This document shows positions 16,234 through 24,493 of a stretch of 51,857 nucleotides of DNA, piece by piece. The position numbers and the translations under genes were made by a program. Below the pieces are notes generated by a model. It did no database searches. It was not told where the DNA came from and saw only the letters and a list, made by a program, of their open reading frames with translations. Position 1 is the stretch's first letter. The number at the start of each line of letters is the position of its first letter. This DNA is from a virus, in the IMG/VR virus record IMGVR_UViG_3300042545_000475, positions 1 to 51,857 of that record. One strand, written 5' to 3'.

Positions 16234-18583
16234 CAACAAGATCGACGAAGCATACATTGAGTTGCGTGTTGACGGCCTTGATGTTGTCAAGAACGCACTG
16301 GAGCAGGCAAGAATAGCATCTGAAAAGCTTAATTCTTCTTTTTCGGAAACTCAAGAAGTCATTGACGGCATGACTTCTAAAAATTTGAATTTCCCAAAAA
16401 CACCTCAAATTCCAGAACCAAAACCTTTACCACCAGTCCCACCAGTACCTCCAAATAATCCTCCAAACGAAGAGTCTCTGAGGAAGCTTGATCTTATAAA
16501 GCAAAAACTAAAAGAGATGCCCGTTTACGGGGAGCAGCTAGACTCAATAATTGATGGCACTGGAAGGCGTATTTCAGCGCTTGATTTGTCGAACATTGAT
16601 GCATTGCGGGAAGGTCTTATAAATGCTTCTTTAGGTGGGAAAGAGTTACTGAAGTCTTATAATTACGATGAGACAAACGACAACGCTTTACGATTCCTTG
16701 GAATACTCAGAAGAATTGACAGCCTAGCAAGGAATGCAGCTTCAAAGTCTAGTAAATCACAATTTGATCCATTCGAAGGTCAGCAAGAATTTGGTTTTCC
16801 ACGACCTCCGCAGCCTCCCGGCCCACCAAGCGCTGGTGATCGTGCTGCTGAATTTGTTGAGAATCTAAACAGGAGAAACGAAGAGCGGATCGAAATGATC
16901 CGTGAGCTTACAGCCTTATACGACGATATGGCGAGGAAAGAATCGGCTGTAGCGAATGCCACCAAGGACAGGATTGACGCTCTACAGCAAGAGCATCGGG
17001 CTTACAACGAGGGCAGGTACGGCGAATCTCAGCAGATGATTGCTGGTCTTATCGATGCAGAAAAGAAGCGCATCGAAAAGATCAGCGAATTGAAAATGCT
17101 ACAAGAAGGCCTTGTCGTCACAGACACAAGGGCCGCTGCGGCAGTCAAGAAAAAGATTGAGGCTCTTGAAAAAGAGCAGAAGGCCTACGAGTCTGGTGGC
17201 CGTGGGATGCTTGGCAACATCATGGCCAACATCCAAGACAAGACCGCCAACTTCCGTGAGAAGGTTGGAACACTGCGTGGTGCGGTTGCAGGGCCGACGG
17301 GCGAAGGTATTCGTGGCGCTATGGGTGGTGGCCTGTCTGGCATCACTCAGCTTCTTACACGCACCATGGGTCCTGCATTGGCCACTGCTAGTGCTGGTCT
17401 TGCGGCAGTTGCATCAGTAGTAGCGCCAGTGGCCGCAGGAATGGCTGCGCTAAAAGGCGTGTTGATAGCAGCACCGGCTGCGTTCGTCGGTGCTGCATAT
17501 GCCATCAGCAAGTTCACTGACTCAGTAAACCCCGGCCTGACGATACAACTCAACATGGTTATGCGTGACCTGACAGCAATCATTGGGACAGCATTAAACC
17601 CTGTGTTGCAGGCCATGGTTCCGGCCATTCGTGATTTTGCCAACAGGCTTTTGCCAGTCACCCGTGATATGGCACAGTACTTTAGCGGCCTGATGGGTTA
17701 CATGGGTCCAGTGATGACTGCCTTCAATTCGATGTATCAGCAGATTGTTGGCACATTGTCGCCAGTATTCAAGCTTCTTACCGACATTTTTGGTGTACTG
17801 GCACAAGTTGTTGGTGCGCTAATGGAAGTGATTGCGGGCATCCTTATCCCATTCAAAGTAGTATTTGAAGCAATTTACGAAGTCTTGCGGCCTTTGATTG
17901 AGGCTTTTCGTGTTATTGGCGATTTGCTTGTCAATGCTGGCAAAGGATTCCGCCTCATAATGGCAGGATTGGAAGGCTTTATTAAAGGTATTGCCAGCTT
18001 TCTTGGATTCGGTGACATAATTAACGCATCTGTGGATGGCTGGAAATCAATTGGTTCAGCCCTCAAATCATTCCAAAACTGGCTTATTCTCGCCGCAGCA
18101 TCTGTTGCTAAGTTTTTTGGTATGACATCATTTGTCACCGGCATGATCAATAGCTTGAAGCCGCCAGACTCTACCGGAATATCAGCTGCACAGAACCCAC
18201 AGTACCAGTCCATTGAAAGCCTTGGCAAAAACATGTCATTGCAAGCCGCAATCGCAACGGCTGGTGCTGGTGGAGAGTCAGAGCAGCAAAAGCAAGACAG
18301 GCAGATGCTGGAACAATTGGTGGCAATTCAAGCAAACGGTCCAACCCTTGTGGATGCAATCAACGGCTTGCCAACCAGAATTGCAGACGCAATTGCCAAT
18401 GGGGCAAAAAGGACGGCAGACGCTGCAAAAAGTGCTATTACGCAAGGTGTCGGTGATGCTACAGGTTTCAACCTTGGCTACGAAGGCGCACGCCTTGCAA
18501 GCGAATCGGCTCGTGGTAGTTTCTTGGATACCCAGCTTGCCGCAATGAACAAAAGAAATGCCGCACGGTTCGTGCAAGGATAA
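16226..18583 (+). CDS. Tape measure protein
   Basis: A 785-residue protein. It has an N-terminal coiled-coil segment, a Pro-rich stretch near residues 60-85 (PKPLPPVPPVPP), long charged helices to about 360, and then a large hydrophobic zone about 370-640 with transmembrane-like runs (AVASVVAPVAAGMAAL, VVGALMEVIAGIL). It measures tail length and may form the DNA channel in the membrane. At about 1.5 angstroms per residue it would give a tail near 115-120 nm, consistent with a siphovirus. I start it at the ATG at 16226 with AGGAGAG upstream; it overlaps the T frame by eight bases. Confidence 0.9.
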   Translation: MADNKIDEAYIELRVDGLDVVKNALEQARIASEKLNSSFSETQEVIDGMTSKNLNFPKTPQIPEPKPLPPVPPVPPNNPPNEESLRKLDLIKQKLKEMPVYGEQLDSIIDGTGRRISALDLSNIDALREGLINASLGGKELLKSYNYDETNDNALRFLGILRRIDSLARNAASKSSKSQFDPFEGQQEFGFPRPPQPPGPPSAGDRAAEFVENLNRRNEERIEMIRELTALYDDMARKESAVANATKDRIDALQQEHRAYNEGRYGESQQMIAGLIDAEKKRIEKISELKMLQEGLVVTDTRAAAAVKKKIEALEKEQKAYESGGRGMLGNIMANIQDKTANFREKVGTLRGAVAGPTGEGIRGAMGGGLSGITQLLTRTMGPALATASAGLAAVASVVAPVAAGMAALKGVLIAAPAAFVGAAYAISKFTDSVNPGLTIQLNMVMRDLTAIIGTALNPVLQAMVPAIRDFANRLLPVTRDMAQYFSGLMGYMGPVMTAFNSMYQQIVGTLSPVFKLLTDIFGVLAQVVGALMEVIAGILIPFKVVFEAIYEVLRPLIEAFRVIGDLLVNAGKGFRLIMAGLEGFIKGIASFLGFGDIINASVDGWKSIGSALKSFQNWLILAAASVAKFFGMTSFVTGMINSLKPPDSTGISAAQNPQYQSIESLGKNMSLQAAIATAGAGGESEQQKQDRQMLEQLVAIQANGPTLVDAINGLPTRIADAIANGAKRTADAAKSAITQGVGDATGFNLGYEGARLASESARGSFLDTQLAAMNKRNAARFVQG

Positions 18584-18593
18584 GGGGTGACGC

Positions 18594-19661
18594 ATGGGCT
18601 TGTTATTTGATCAAGCGTGGAAAGAGTCGATCAGGACGACGACTCAGGCTCAGTTTTCTATAGAGCAAAGCAAGGCTACCCTGTCCGGCTTTGTGGACCC
18701 AGCATACATCAACAACGAAGATGCGATGCGTGAGGTGATTGGTTCAGCAGAACGGGCCGGTGACGGGAAGATCAAGCGTGGATTGCCTCTGGCCCATCCA
18801 GAATACCCGTGGCTGTTTGCGTCCAGCGTGAGTCTGCAAGGTCTGTCATTTTACGACAAGCATCCAGCACCCACTAATTTTGAAGCGCCACCCATCAAGG
18901 AATACGCACGGTACAACTCGTACCAGTACACCATCGAATTCAACAGCAGGCCGTACTTGCTGTTCCAAGACAAGAACATCAACACTGGAACCATCACTTA
19001 CTACAAGCCTGATGGCACTGCGGTAAACAATAAGAAAATCGCCTACGAGTGGTGGAGATACACAGATTACGAAGAACTTCCAAGCGCCGAATATTTAACA
19101 GCACAGCAAGGACAATTTGTCTTCAATCGAAGTGATGCAGTTGCGCCGCCACACGACACAACAGTTCCCGGTCAAATTCGGCTATTACAGCAAAAAAGCA
19201 CCATAAAGTTTCGCTGGTATCAGGTTCCATATAGTTATATATCCAGCAGTTTGAGCTACATCAAAGCCGGTCAAGGAAGCATTAACCAGTTTGATTGGTA
19301 CGGGTGGCCGAAAGGCACACTGCTTTACAATTCATTCACTTACAAGCGATACACCCCGCCTAACCCGCAGCAATACGACTACAACTTTGGTGACTCGACC
19401 AAGAAAGTAATCGGCAATGAAAAGCTGGTAGACATTGAGTTTGTGTTCCTTTATTTCAACCCCGGAACACTGACAGGCGGCGAGGCTCCCACAGCGCCAA
19501 CGAATGCCAGCCATATCACCAATGGTCACAATTTGCTTCCTTGGCTTGCGGCTGGTGGTGGTAAGTATTTTTACGCCAAGAGTGTGGGCAGTGTGACACC
19601 CGGAATTCCGTTGTATCCGTCGTACCCATTTGAGTTGCTTTTTACAGACCCTGACATTTGA
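18594..19661 (+). CDS. Distal tail/baseplate protein, unrecognised family
   Basis: A 355-residue beta-rich protein just after the tape measure gene, where distal tail proteins usually lie. It is aromatic-rich, with SQxSxYDKHPAP-like segments, KRGLPLAHPEYPWLFAS near 60, and YNSYQYTIEFNSRPYLLFQD near 105. The family is not recognised by me. GGGGTGACGC precedes the ATG. A hub or adaptor function is inferred from position. Confidence 0.7.
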   Translation: MGLLFDQAWKESIRTTTQAQFSIEQSKATLSGFVDPAYINNEDAMREVIGSAERAGDGKIKRGLPLAHPEYPWLFASSVSLQGLSFYDKHPAPTNFEAPPIKEYARYNSYQYTIEFNSRPYLLFQDKNINTGTITYYKPDGTAVNNKKIAYEWWRYTDYEELPSAEYLTAQQGQFVFNRSDAVAPPHDTTVPGQIRLLQQKSTIKFRWYQVPYSYISSSLSYIKAGQGSINQFDWYGWPKGTLLYNSFTYKRYTPPNPQQYDYNFGDSTKKVIGNEKLVDIEFVFLYFNPGTLTGGEAPTAPTNASHITNGHNLLPWLAAGGGKYFYAKSVGSVTPGIPLYPSYPFELLFTDPDI

Positions 19662-19668
19662 GGTCGGC

Positions 19669-20163
19669 ATGACTGAAGGCGAAGAAGAAGTACCGCTAAT
19701 GCGTGGCGGGAATGGCGTGAAAATGGACTTCGATGGAAGGTCCATTAGTTTTTCGTCTGATGAGCCTAATTTTTTTGTCGCACGCATAACTGGCCGTGAT
19801 GGTTGTTCTGGAACGCCTGCGTACATATACGCATGGGAAGAAATGACTCCTGTAGGCAGCGGCATTACCTACCAAGTAAAGCCCAGTGGCCGTGTCGGCA
19901 CTCTGACAAAGTATGCTGCGTTTGAATTGAATAATGTGGCAGTAGACAACAACAAGCTGGTTTTCATGCGTGAACGCTGTTATGCAAGCGGCGCATTTAC
20001 ATGCCCGACATATACAGGCAGCGCAATAAACACTTTGGTTTATGATTTTAGCGCAGGTGGTGGTGGATCATCGCCATCAATGGACTGCCCGCATGTGTCA
20101 AGTGTGCAGTGTACCGGCGGGCTTTTAACAGTAACCTATGACACAACCTGTGTGGCACCATGA
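19669..20163 (+). CDS. Tail protein, Cys-containing
   Basis: A 164-residue protein with several Cys residues (RDGCSGTPAYIYAWEE, MRERCYASGAFTC, DCPHVSSVQC). I start it at the ATG at 19669, seven bases after the preceding stop with GAGG just upstream; a longer frame from 19630 overlaps the previous gene. The ATGA at its end starts the next gene. It resembles the N-terminal/baseplate adaptor proteins of freshwater phages, with no named family. Confidence 0.7.
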   Translation: MTEGEEEVPLMRGGNGVKMDFDGRSISFSSDEPNFFVARITGRDGCSGTPAYIYAWEEMTPVGSGITYQVKPSGRVGTLTKYAAFELNNVAVDNNKLVFMRERCYASGAFTCPTYTGSAINTLVYDFSAGGGGSSPSMDCPHVSSVQCTGGLLTVTYDTTCVAP

Positions 20164-20615
20164 CGACTAGCATTCTTGATTGCAAGACCTTAGCGCCTGC
20201 TCCGGCTGCAAGTCGAATTTACCATCCATGCTGGGGCAACAGACCGCTGCCATCAACATTGAATTTTAGCGCAGGTCCAAGCACCCTTATACCGCCAAAC
20301 ACTTCATGCAATGCAGGGTGGCCGTCATCGGTTATTACTGGAACATTGTCACGAACTGGTGCCTGCAATTTCGCATGGGGTTATTCCAGCGGATCGTTTG
20401 GGATACTGTTTGCGTGGACAGTTGGCGGACCCCCGTTAAGTTGTTCAATCAACCAGACTGAACTTTTCCCCAACTGGTCATTGAATAATGTCATCGGAAC
20501 TCCGACAGGCTCGTGCAGCCAAAACCCGACAACTGGTATAGTCACAATGACATTTACCGGGACAATTAGCGACGGGTTTTGCACATGTCCTGTAACAGTT
20601 TCGTTTAGCGGGTGA
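20160..20615 (+). CDS. Tail protein, Cys-rich, unrecognised
   Basis: A 151-residue beta-rich protein with seven or more Cys (SCNAGWP, GACNFAW, LSCSINQTE, GSCSQNPT, FCTCPVTVSF). The ATG overlaps the preceding stop. It ends in a CxCPVTVSFSG motif. Disulfide-stabilised extracellular tail protein is the likely nature; no family recognised. Confidence 0.7.
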   Translation: MTTSILDCKTLAPAPAASRIYHPCWGNRPLPSTLNFSAGPSTLIPPNTSCNAGWPSSVITGTLSRTGACNFAWGYSSGSFGILFAWTVGGPPLSCSINQTELFPNWSLNNVIGTPTGSCSQNPTTGIVTMTFTGTISDGFCTCPVTVSFSG

Positions 20616-20618
20616 TCC

Positions 20619-21686
20619 ATGGGTGCTGGTGCGTATGCCAATCTTCTTGCCGGTAACTGCGTGGCAGAGCCTGTAAGGTTCTGCGCCCCGTTCAAGGAGT
20701 TCTGCGTTCATACGCTTGGTGGCTCACCACCAATAGGCTCATACCCTGATTCGGGCCTGTTTGGTTGCAATGCATACACCACCAATGCTGGGACTCAATT
20801 TCTGGACAACCCCCGCATTCCAGACGCACTAACACGGCACAAACTGTACGGGCAAACCACATCAGCTGTAACATTGCCAACATACTTTCAGGCATCAGAC
20901 CTTGCCCCGTGGAGGTCACGCAGGGTCATCATGCCGACAGACCCATACAACATTCGTGCGTCCGGCCCTGCGGTAAAGCAGGCCCACATGTACACCATGC
21001 TTCGCAGAAGGCTAAAGGGTTCGTCGTCACCAAACAACAATGATTATGCAAATAGGTCCGGCTTTTATTTCACTGATTCAAGCGTGGCTTACAGCAACCA
21101 GCAGGACTGGATGGGATTTTTGCACCCAGCCATGTGCTTGTGGACGAACAAAGATGTGCCTGAGCCGCTCAATGCGGTTAATTATTACGAAGATTCTGGT
21201 GCCAACCCACCATATTCAGACACCTACAACAAGCAATTTATTCCCTTCTGCACTCCAGTGAACACATACAACTCCTCTGGAACACTTCTTGGCCAATACA
21301 TCGGCTACACGATGATGTTTTATTTTGGTATGGCGTTCCTGAAATATCCGATACCCGGATTTAAACCAGAGGATTATTACAGCACCAGCCCGACACCGCC
21401 AGAAGTCACGCCCACATATCAATTTTTTACGATTGACTGCCACCTATTCCTTGTGGGTTCACCGGCATCAGGCCAGACTCTCAAATCGCCAAAGATTGGA
21501 TCGGCACGGTACTGGACTTACAACAAAGATGGAACCACTTGGAACATTTGCGACCAGTATATGTACATGCTCAACGGGGCATATACAACTAACTGGAAGT
21601 TCAATGTTGCGTTCAATTATGTTGGAACCGGCAGTGAATCGATTCTATTTAACATGTCAAACCTGAATGCGTATGTGACCCCATGA
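20619..21686 (+). CDS. Tail/baseplate protein, unrecognised
   Basis: A 355-residue aromatic and Pro/Tyr-rich protein with the N-terminal NCVAEPVRFCAPFKEFC and a middle HPAMCLWTNKDVPEPL. It has no domain that I can name. It starts three bases after the previous stop and overlaps the next start (ATGA). Its size and position suit a baseplate or receptor-binding module. Confidence 0.72.
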   Translation: MGAGAYANLLAGNCVAEPVRFCAPFKEFCVHTLGGSPPIGSYPDSGLFGCNAYTTNAGTQFLDNPRIPDALTRHKLYGQTTSAVTLPTYFQASDLAPWRSRRVIMPTDPYNIRASGPAVKQAHMYTMLRRRLKGSSSPNNNDYANRSGFYFTDSSVAYSNQQDWMGFLHPAMCLWTNKDVPEPLNAVNYYEDSGANPPYSDTYNKQFIPFCTPVNTYNSSGTLLGQYIGYTMMFYFGMAFLKYPIPGFKPEDYYSTSPTPPEVTPTYQFFTIDCHLFLVGSPASGQTLKSPKIGSARYWTYNKDGTTWNICDQYMYMLNGAYTTNWKFNVAFNYVGTGSESILFNMSNLNAYVTP

Positions 21687-23740
21687 CAACTTATAACCAG
21701 AATGTCGCTCAAAATGTGTGCGGCGATTTGCCTGTAACCATACCCGTAAACATTGACTGCTCACTGTGCGCCATTGGATTCCCACAGGCTGGTGGCATGA
21801 TAGGCATCAGTTTCTACGGTCCACGATGCCTGCCAACATCAGACCCAAGTCCAAGTTACTGGCTTGGATTTGGAACAAAAATGGCTCAATTCAAATGCCC
21901 AAATCCGGGCCAAAATGCCGAGCCTAATCCTAATACTTGGGTGGCCACAGGATTTTTCGGTGGCGCATCGTCTGGTGGATGCTCTAATCAGTACAGGTTT
22001 GACGCAACCCTGACCGCATTGAGCCAGACGCAAATAAGCATCAGCATATTAGTAAAAGTGCTTGCGGCAACAACTGGTGGCTGGTCGTGGCAGAGTTATA
22101 TGTCATGGTCTGAAACTTTGACAGAGGTGGTAAACTCAGACCACACTAGATACCGTGGCAGGGCTTTTGCCAGCCCTGACTTCGTGTCAGTGTCGCCAGC
22201 ATCTGTCGGCGGCTCTGGCGACCCTGTCAGCTTTGTAAAAACAATCGTTGGCATGACATCCATGCGTGTTGGTTGTGGATCAACAGGCAATGCAGTTCCA
22301 GACATTTGCGGATTCTGGGACGGCACTCAATGGCTTACATGCCTGCGTGGTTTTGTCAGGTCAACATCGAATTACAACATCCGTGGATTTACCCAGTTTG
22401 GTTTTAATACTCCAACTTGCAATACACTAGACTCATGCGGTTGCGACACCATCAATCTGACATCTACCAGTCCGCCTGCTGGGACATGCACTTACAATTC
22501 CAATGCGTTTGCTGCCACATATGGCGTTCTTGGGCTTCCGGGCGGCGTTGAGGCCATTGGTGCCATCCAGCAGGTGCAACACGCACCAGCAGTGGCAGGA
22601 ATCGACATCGTCGTCAAGCAAGTTAATGGCGGCGCTATATACATTTGCACCAACGACAACGGTGCTGGGTGGGTAATCTCAGCCGCAACTGTCAGCCAAG
22701 CCAAGGGCCCAAGAATCTTAACGGCGACACGATCAGGATTTGAAGTCATACTGTACGCCCTGAACTTTCCCAACGACAATCTGCTGGCAGACGAGTGTTC
22801 CAGTGGTGGTGCTTATCCAGCCTCAAATCCGGCTACAGACCCGTACTGGTGTACATCAGCTGGGTGCGTACAATCTCCTCTTCAGCCAGCAGGCGCTTTT
22901 GGTGGCCCATATTCCAGCAGTTCGGCTTGCACAACAGCCTGTGCTGAACTCGTCCCGCCAAATCCACCGTACTGGTGCGTGGCAAGCGCCTGCGTCCAAT
23001 CGTCAACTCCTCCAGAAGGGTATACCGGAGGACCATACGCTTCGCTAGCCATATGCCAAGCTGCATCCTGCGAACCTGCGCCTCCATCAGGTGACTACTG
23101 GTGCTTGTATGGAAGCTGCGTCCAATCAGAAACGCAACCAGATGTCTCGGCTACTGGGCCGTATGCGTCAGCTGCGATTTGTGCAGAAAACTGCTCAGGC
23201 CCGCCCCAGATGGTCTGGTATTGCTCAGATTATGGTTGTTCAACAATAACAAGATCTAGTGCGATAATGAATGGTTACACTTACTATCTTACGGAAGCAG
23301 CTTGTAATCCTTCATGCCCAACGCAGTTCTGGTGTGTTGATTTTGGCTGTGTCGAGTACTGGACTGGTTATACGCCAACAAGCCCATCAGCTGGGCCTTT
23401 TGCAAACATAGAAGATTGTTACACGGAATGCAGCACAGGGGCTGGTTGGTACTGCCTTAGTGGAACATGCGGGTATTACACAGACAGGCCACCGGGGGCA
23501 ACAGGACCAAGGTCAAGTAGTTATTTAGAATGCCAACCAAATTGCTTTGTGTTGTTTGAAGGAACGCTTCCACCTTCGGCTCTGAAAGGCCCTCCAGAAG
23601 AGGCTTCAGGAATCACGCCGGAGCCTGTCAGGCAAATTGGGCAGTCAATGCCTGCCAGATTGTTTTCAGATGCTCAGATGGCCAAAATCAGGCTTTCATG
23701 CGTGTACCGTGGCGGAAGGATTGATAACGGTTTCACTTGA
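21683..23740 (+). CDS. Large Cys-repeat tail protein
   Basis: A 685-residue protein. Residues about 1-360 are beta-rich (GSxSCNQYRFDAT, IVGMTSMRVGCG). Residues about 390-625 hold six to seven repeats of 35-45 residues with the frame WC..xxC.....P..GP..S..xC...C (for example YWCVASACVQSS, YWCLYGSCVQSET, WYCSDYGC, FWCVDFGCVEYW, WYCLSGTCGYY), each with four Cys, probably forming disulfides. The frame ends at TGA 23738-23740, but in-frame sequence continues to TAG 23849 with a Cys-rich pattern; see the separate entry. Function unknown, presumably extracellular receptor contact. Confidence 0.8.
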   Translation: MTTYNQNVAQNVCGDLPVTIPVNIDCSLCAIGFPQAGGMIGISFYGPRCLPTSDPSPSYWLGFGTKMAQFKCPNPGQNAEPNPNTWVATGFFGGASSGGCSNQYRFDATLTALSQTQISISILVKVLAATTGGWSWQSYMSWSETLTEVVNSDHTRYRGRAFASPDFVSVSPASVGGSGDPVSFVKTIVGMTSMRVGCGSTGNAVPDICGFWDGTQWLTCLRGFVRSTSNYNIRGFTQFGFNTPTCNTLDSCGCDTINLTSTSPPAGTCTYNSNAFAATYGVLGLPGGVEAIGAIQQVQHAPAVAGIDIVVKQVNGGAIYICTNDNGAGWVISAATVSQAKGPRILTATRSGFEVILYALNFPNDNLLADECSSGGAYPASNPATDPYWCTSAGCVQSPLQPAGAFGGPYSSSSACTTACAELVPPNPPYWCVASACVQSSTPPEGYTGGPYASLAICQAASCEPAPPSGDYWCLYGSCVQSETQPDVSATGPYASAAICAENCSGPPQMVWYCSDYGCSTITRSSAIMNGYTYYLTEAACNPSCPTQFWCVDFGCVEYWTGYTPTSPSAGPFANIEDCYTECSTGAGWYCLSGTCGYYTDRPPGATGPRSSSYLECQPNCFVLFEGTLPPSALKGPPEEASGITPEPVRQIGQSMPARLFSDAQMAKIRLSCVYRGGRIDNGFT

Positions 23741-23851
23741 AGCCGTACCCAATACGCCTGCGGTCTGCATGGCACCTGCTCACTGATCGACAACACTACC
23801 GGCGTGAAAGCCTGCATCTCTTGTGATGATTACAGGCCAAATGATTCCTAG
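23741..23851 (+). other. In-frame Cys-rich extension after TGA
   Basis: The 36 sense codons after the TGA at 23738-23740 are in the same frame as the Cys-repeat gene and read as a protein-like segment, with YACGLHGTCSL and ACISCDDYRPND, then TAG at 23849-23851. A CxLHGxC / CxxC unit like this recurs at the ends of such phage proteins, to my knowledge. Either TGA is read through, or a CGA to TGA nonsense change truncated the gene, or the sequence is a remnant. Confidence 0.55.
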
Positions 23852-23967
23852 TACACTTGTACGCTTTATCAGGGGGTCTAACAGTCTGTTAAACCGTACA
23901 AGTGTACTTAGTACGGTTGTACGGTTTACGAACACTACCTACCCCCTACTAAACCGTACAACCGTAC
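23851..23967. promoter_or_regulatory. Array of four 18-bp sites upstream of fibre operon
   Basis: Sites: GTACACTTGTACGCTTTA (23851-23868), TAAACCGTACAAGTGTAC (23890-23907), GTACGGTTGTACGGTTTA (23911-23928), TAAACCGTACAACCGTAC (23950-23967). They form two face-to-face pairs with 21-base gaps; each site is two 8-mers GTACRSTT followed by TA. The same arrangement occurs at 45815-45964. It lies immediately after the extension stop and 84 bases before the gene at 24052. Protein-binding operator is most likely; it may overlap a weak promoter. Confidence 0.78.
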
Positions 23968-24051
23968 ATGCAAGGCATCGGTTGCTGGAACTCTTCTGGA
24001 AAGCTTATTTTGAATGCTGGGGCCGCAAATTAAGGCGAAAGGGGTATTTTC

Positions 24052-24477
24052 ATGCCAAGTCTCGTTTACAACTCGTTCATGCGAGACATAGCTACGGGTG
24101 CTGTGGACTGTGATACCGACACTTTCAAAATGCTGTTGGTTACAAGCACTTATACTGCTGCAAAATCTCACGCAAAGCGTAGCGATATTACGAATGAAGT
24201 AACTGGGGTTGGTTACACTACAGGCGGAAATGCTTGTGCCTTGACTGTTGCCGCTACGGATAATGTGAACAATGATGTTGAAATCTCGTTTTCTGTCACC
24301 TCTTGGACAAGTGCTACGATCACCGCAAGGGCTGGTGTGATTTATAAGTCAAGAGGCGGTCTTGCTACAGCTGACGAGCTTGTTGGCTATGTCGATTTCT
24401 TGTCAAACATCACATCGACCAACGGCACTTTTGCAGTAACCGTGTCCACTCCATTGAGTCTGACAAACCCAAGCTAA
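24052..24477 (+). CDS. Tail fibre-region protein
   Basis: A 141-residue protein that begins SLVYNSFMRDIATGAVDCDTDTFKMLLV, a pattern known from small phage tail proteins with a beta-sandwich fold that precede fibre genes. It has VGYVDFLSNITSTNGTFAVTV near the end. AGGGG precedes the ATG. It is the first gene after the 18-bp operator array and is likely cotranscribed with the giant fibre gene. Confidence 0.72.
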   Translation: MPSLVYNSFMRDIATGAVDCDTDTFKMLLVTSTYTAAKSHAKRSDITNEVTGVGYTTGGNACALTVAATDNVNNDVEISFSVTSWTSATITARAGVIYKSRGGLATADELVGYVDFLSNITSTNGTFAVTVSTPLSLTNPS

Positions 24478-24493
24478 TTTAGGGTGACCACCA

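Noticed and set aside
23851-23967. CRISPR array
   Set aside because: Sites are inverted pairs with short, similar gaps and only four copies; no direct-repeat/spacer layout or Cas genes.
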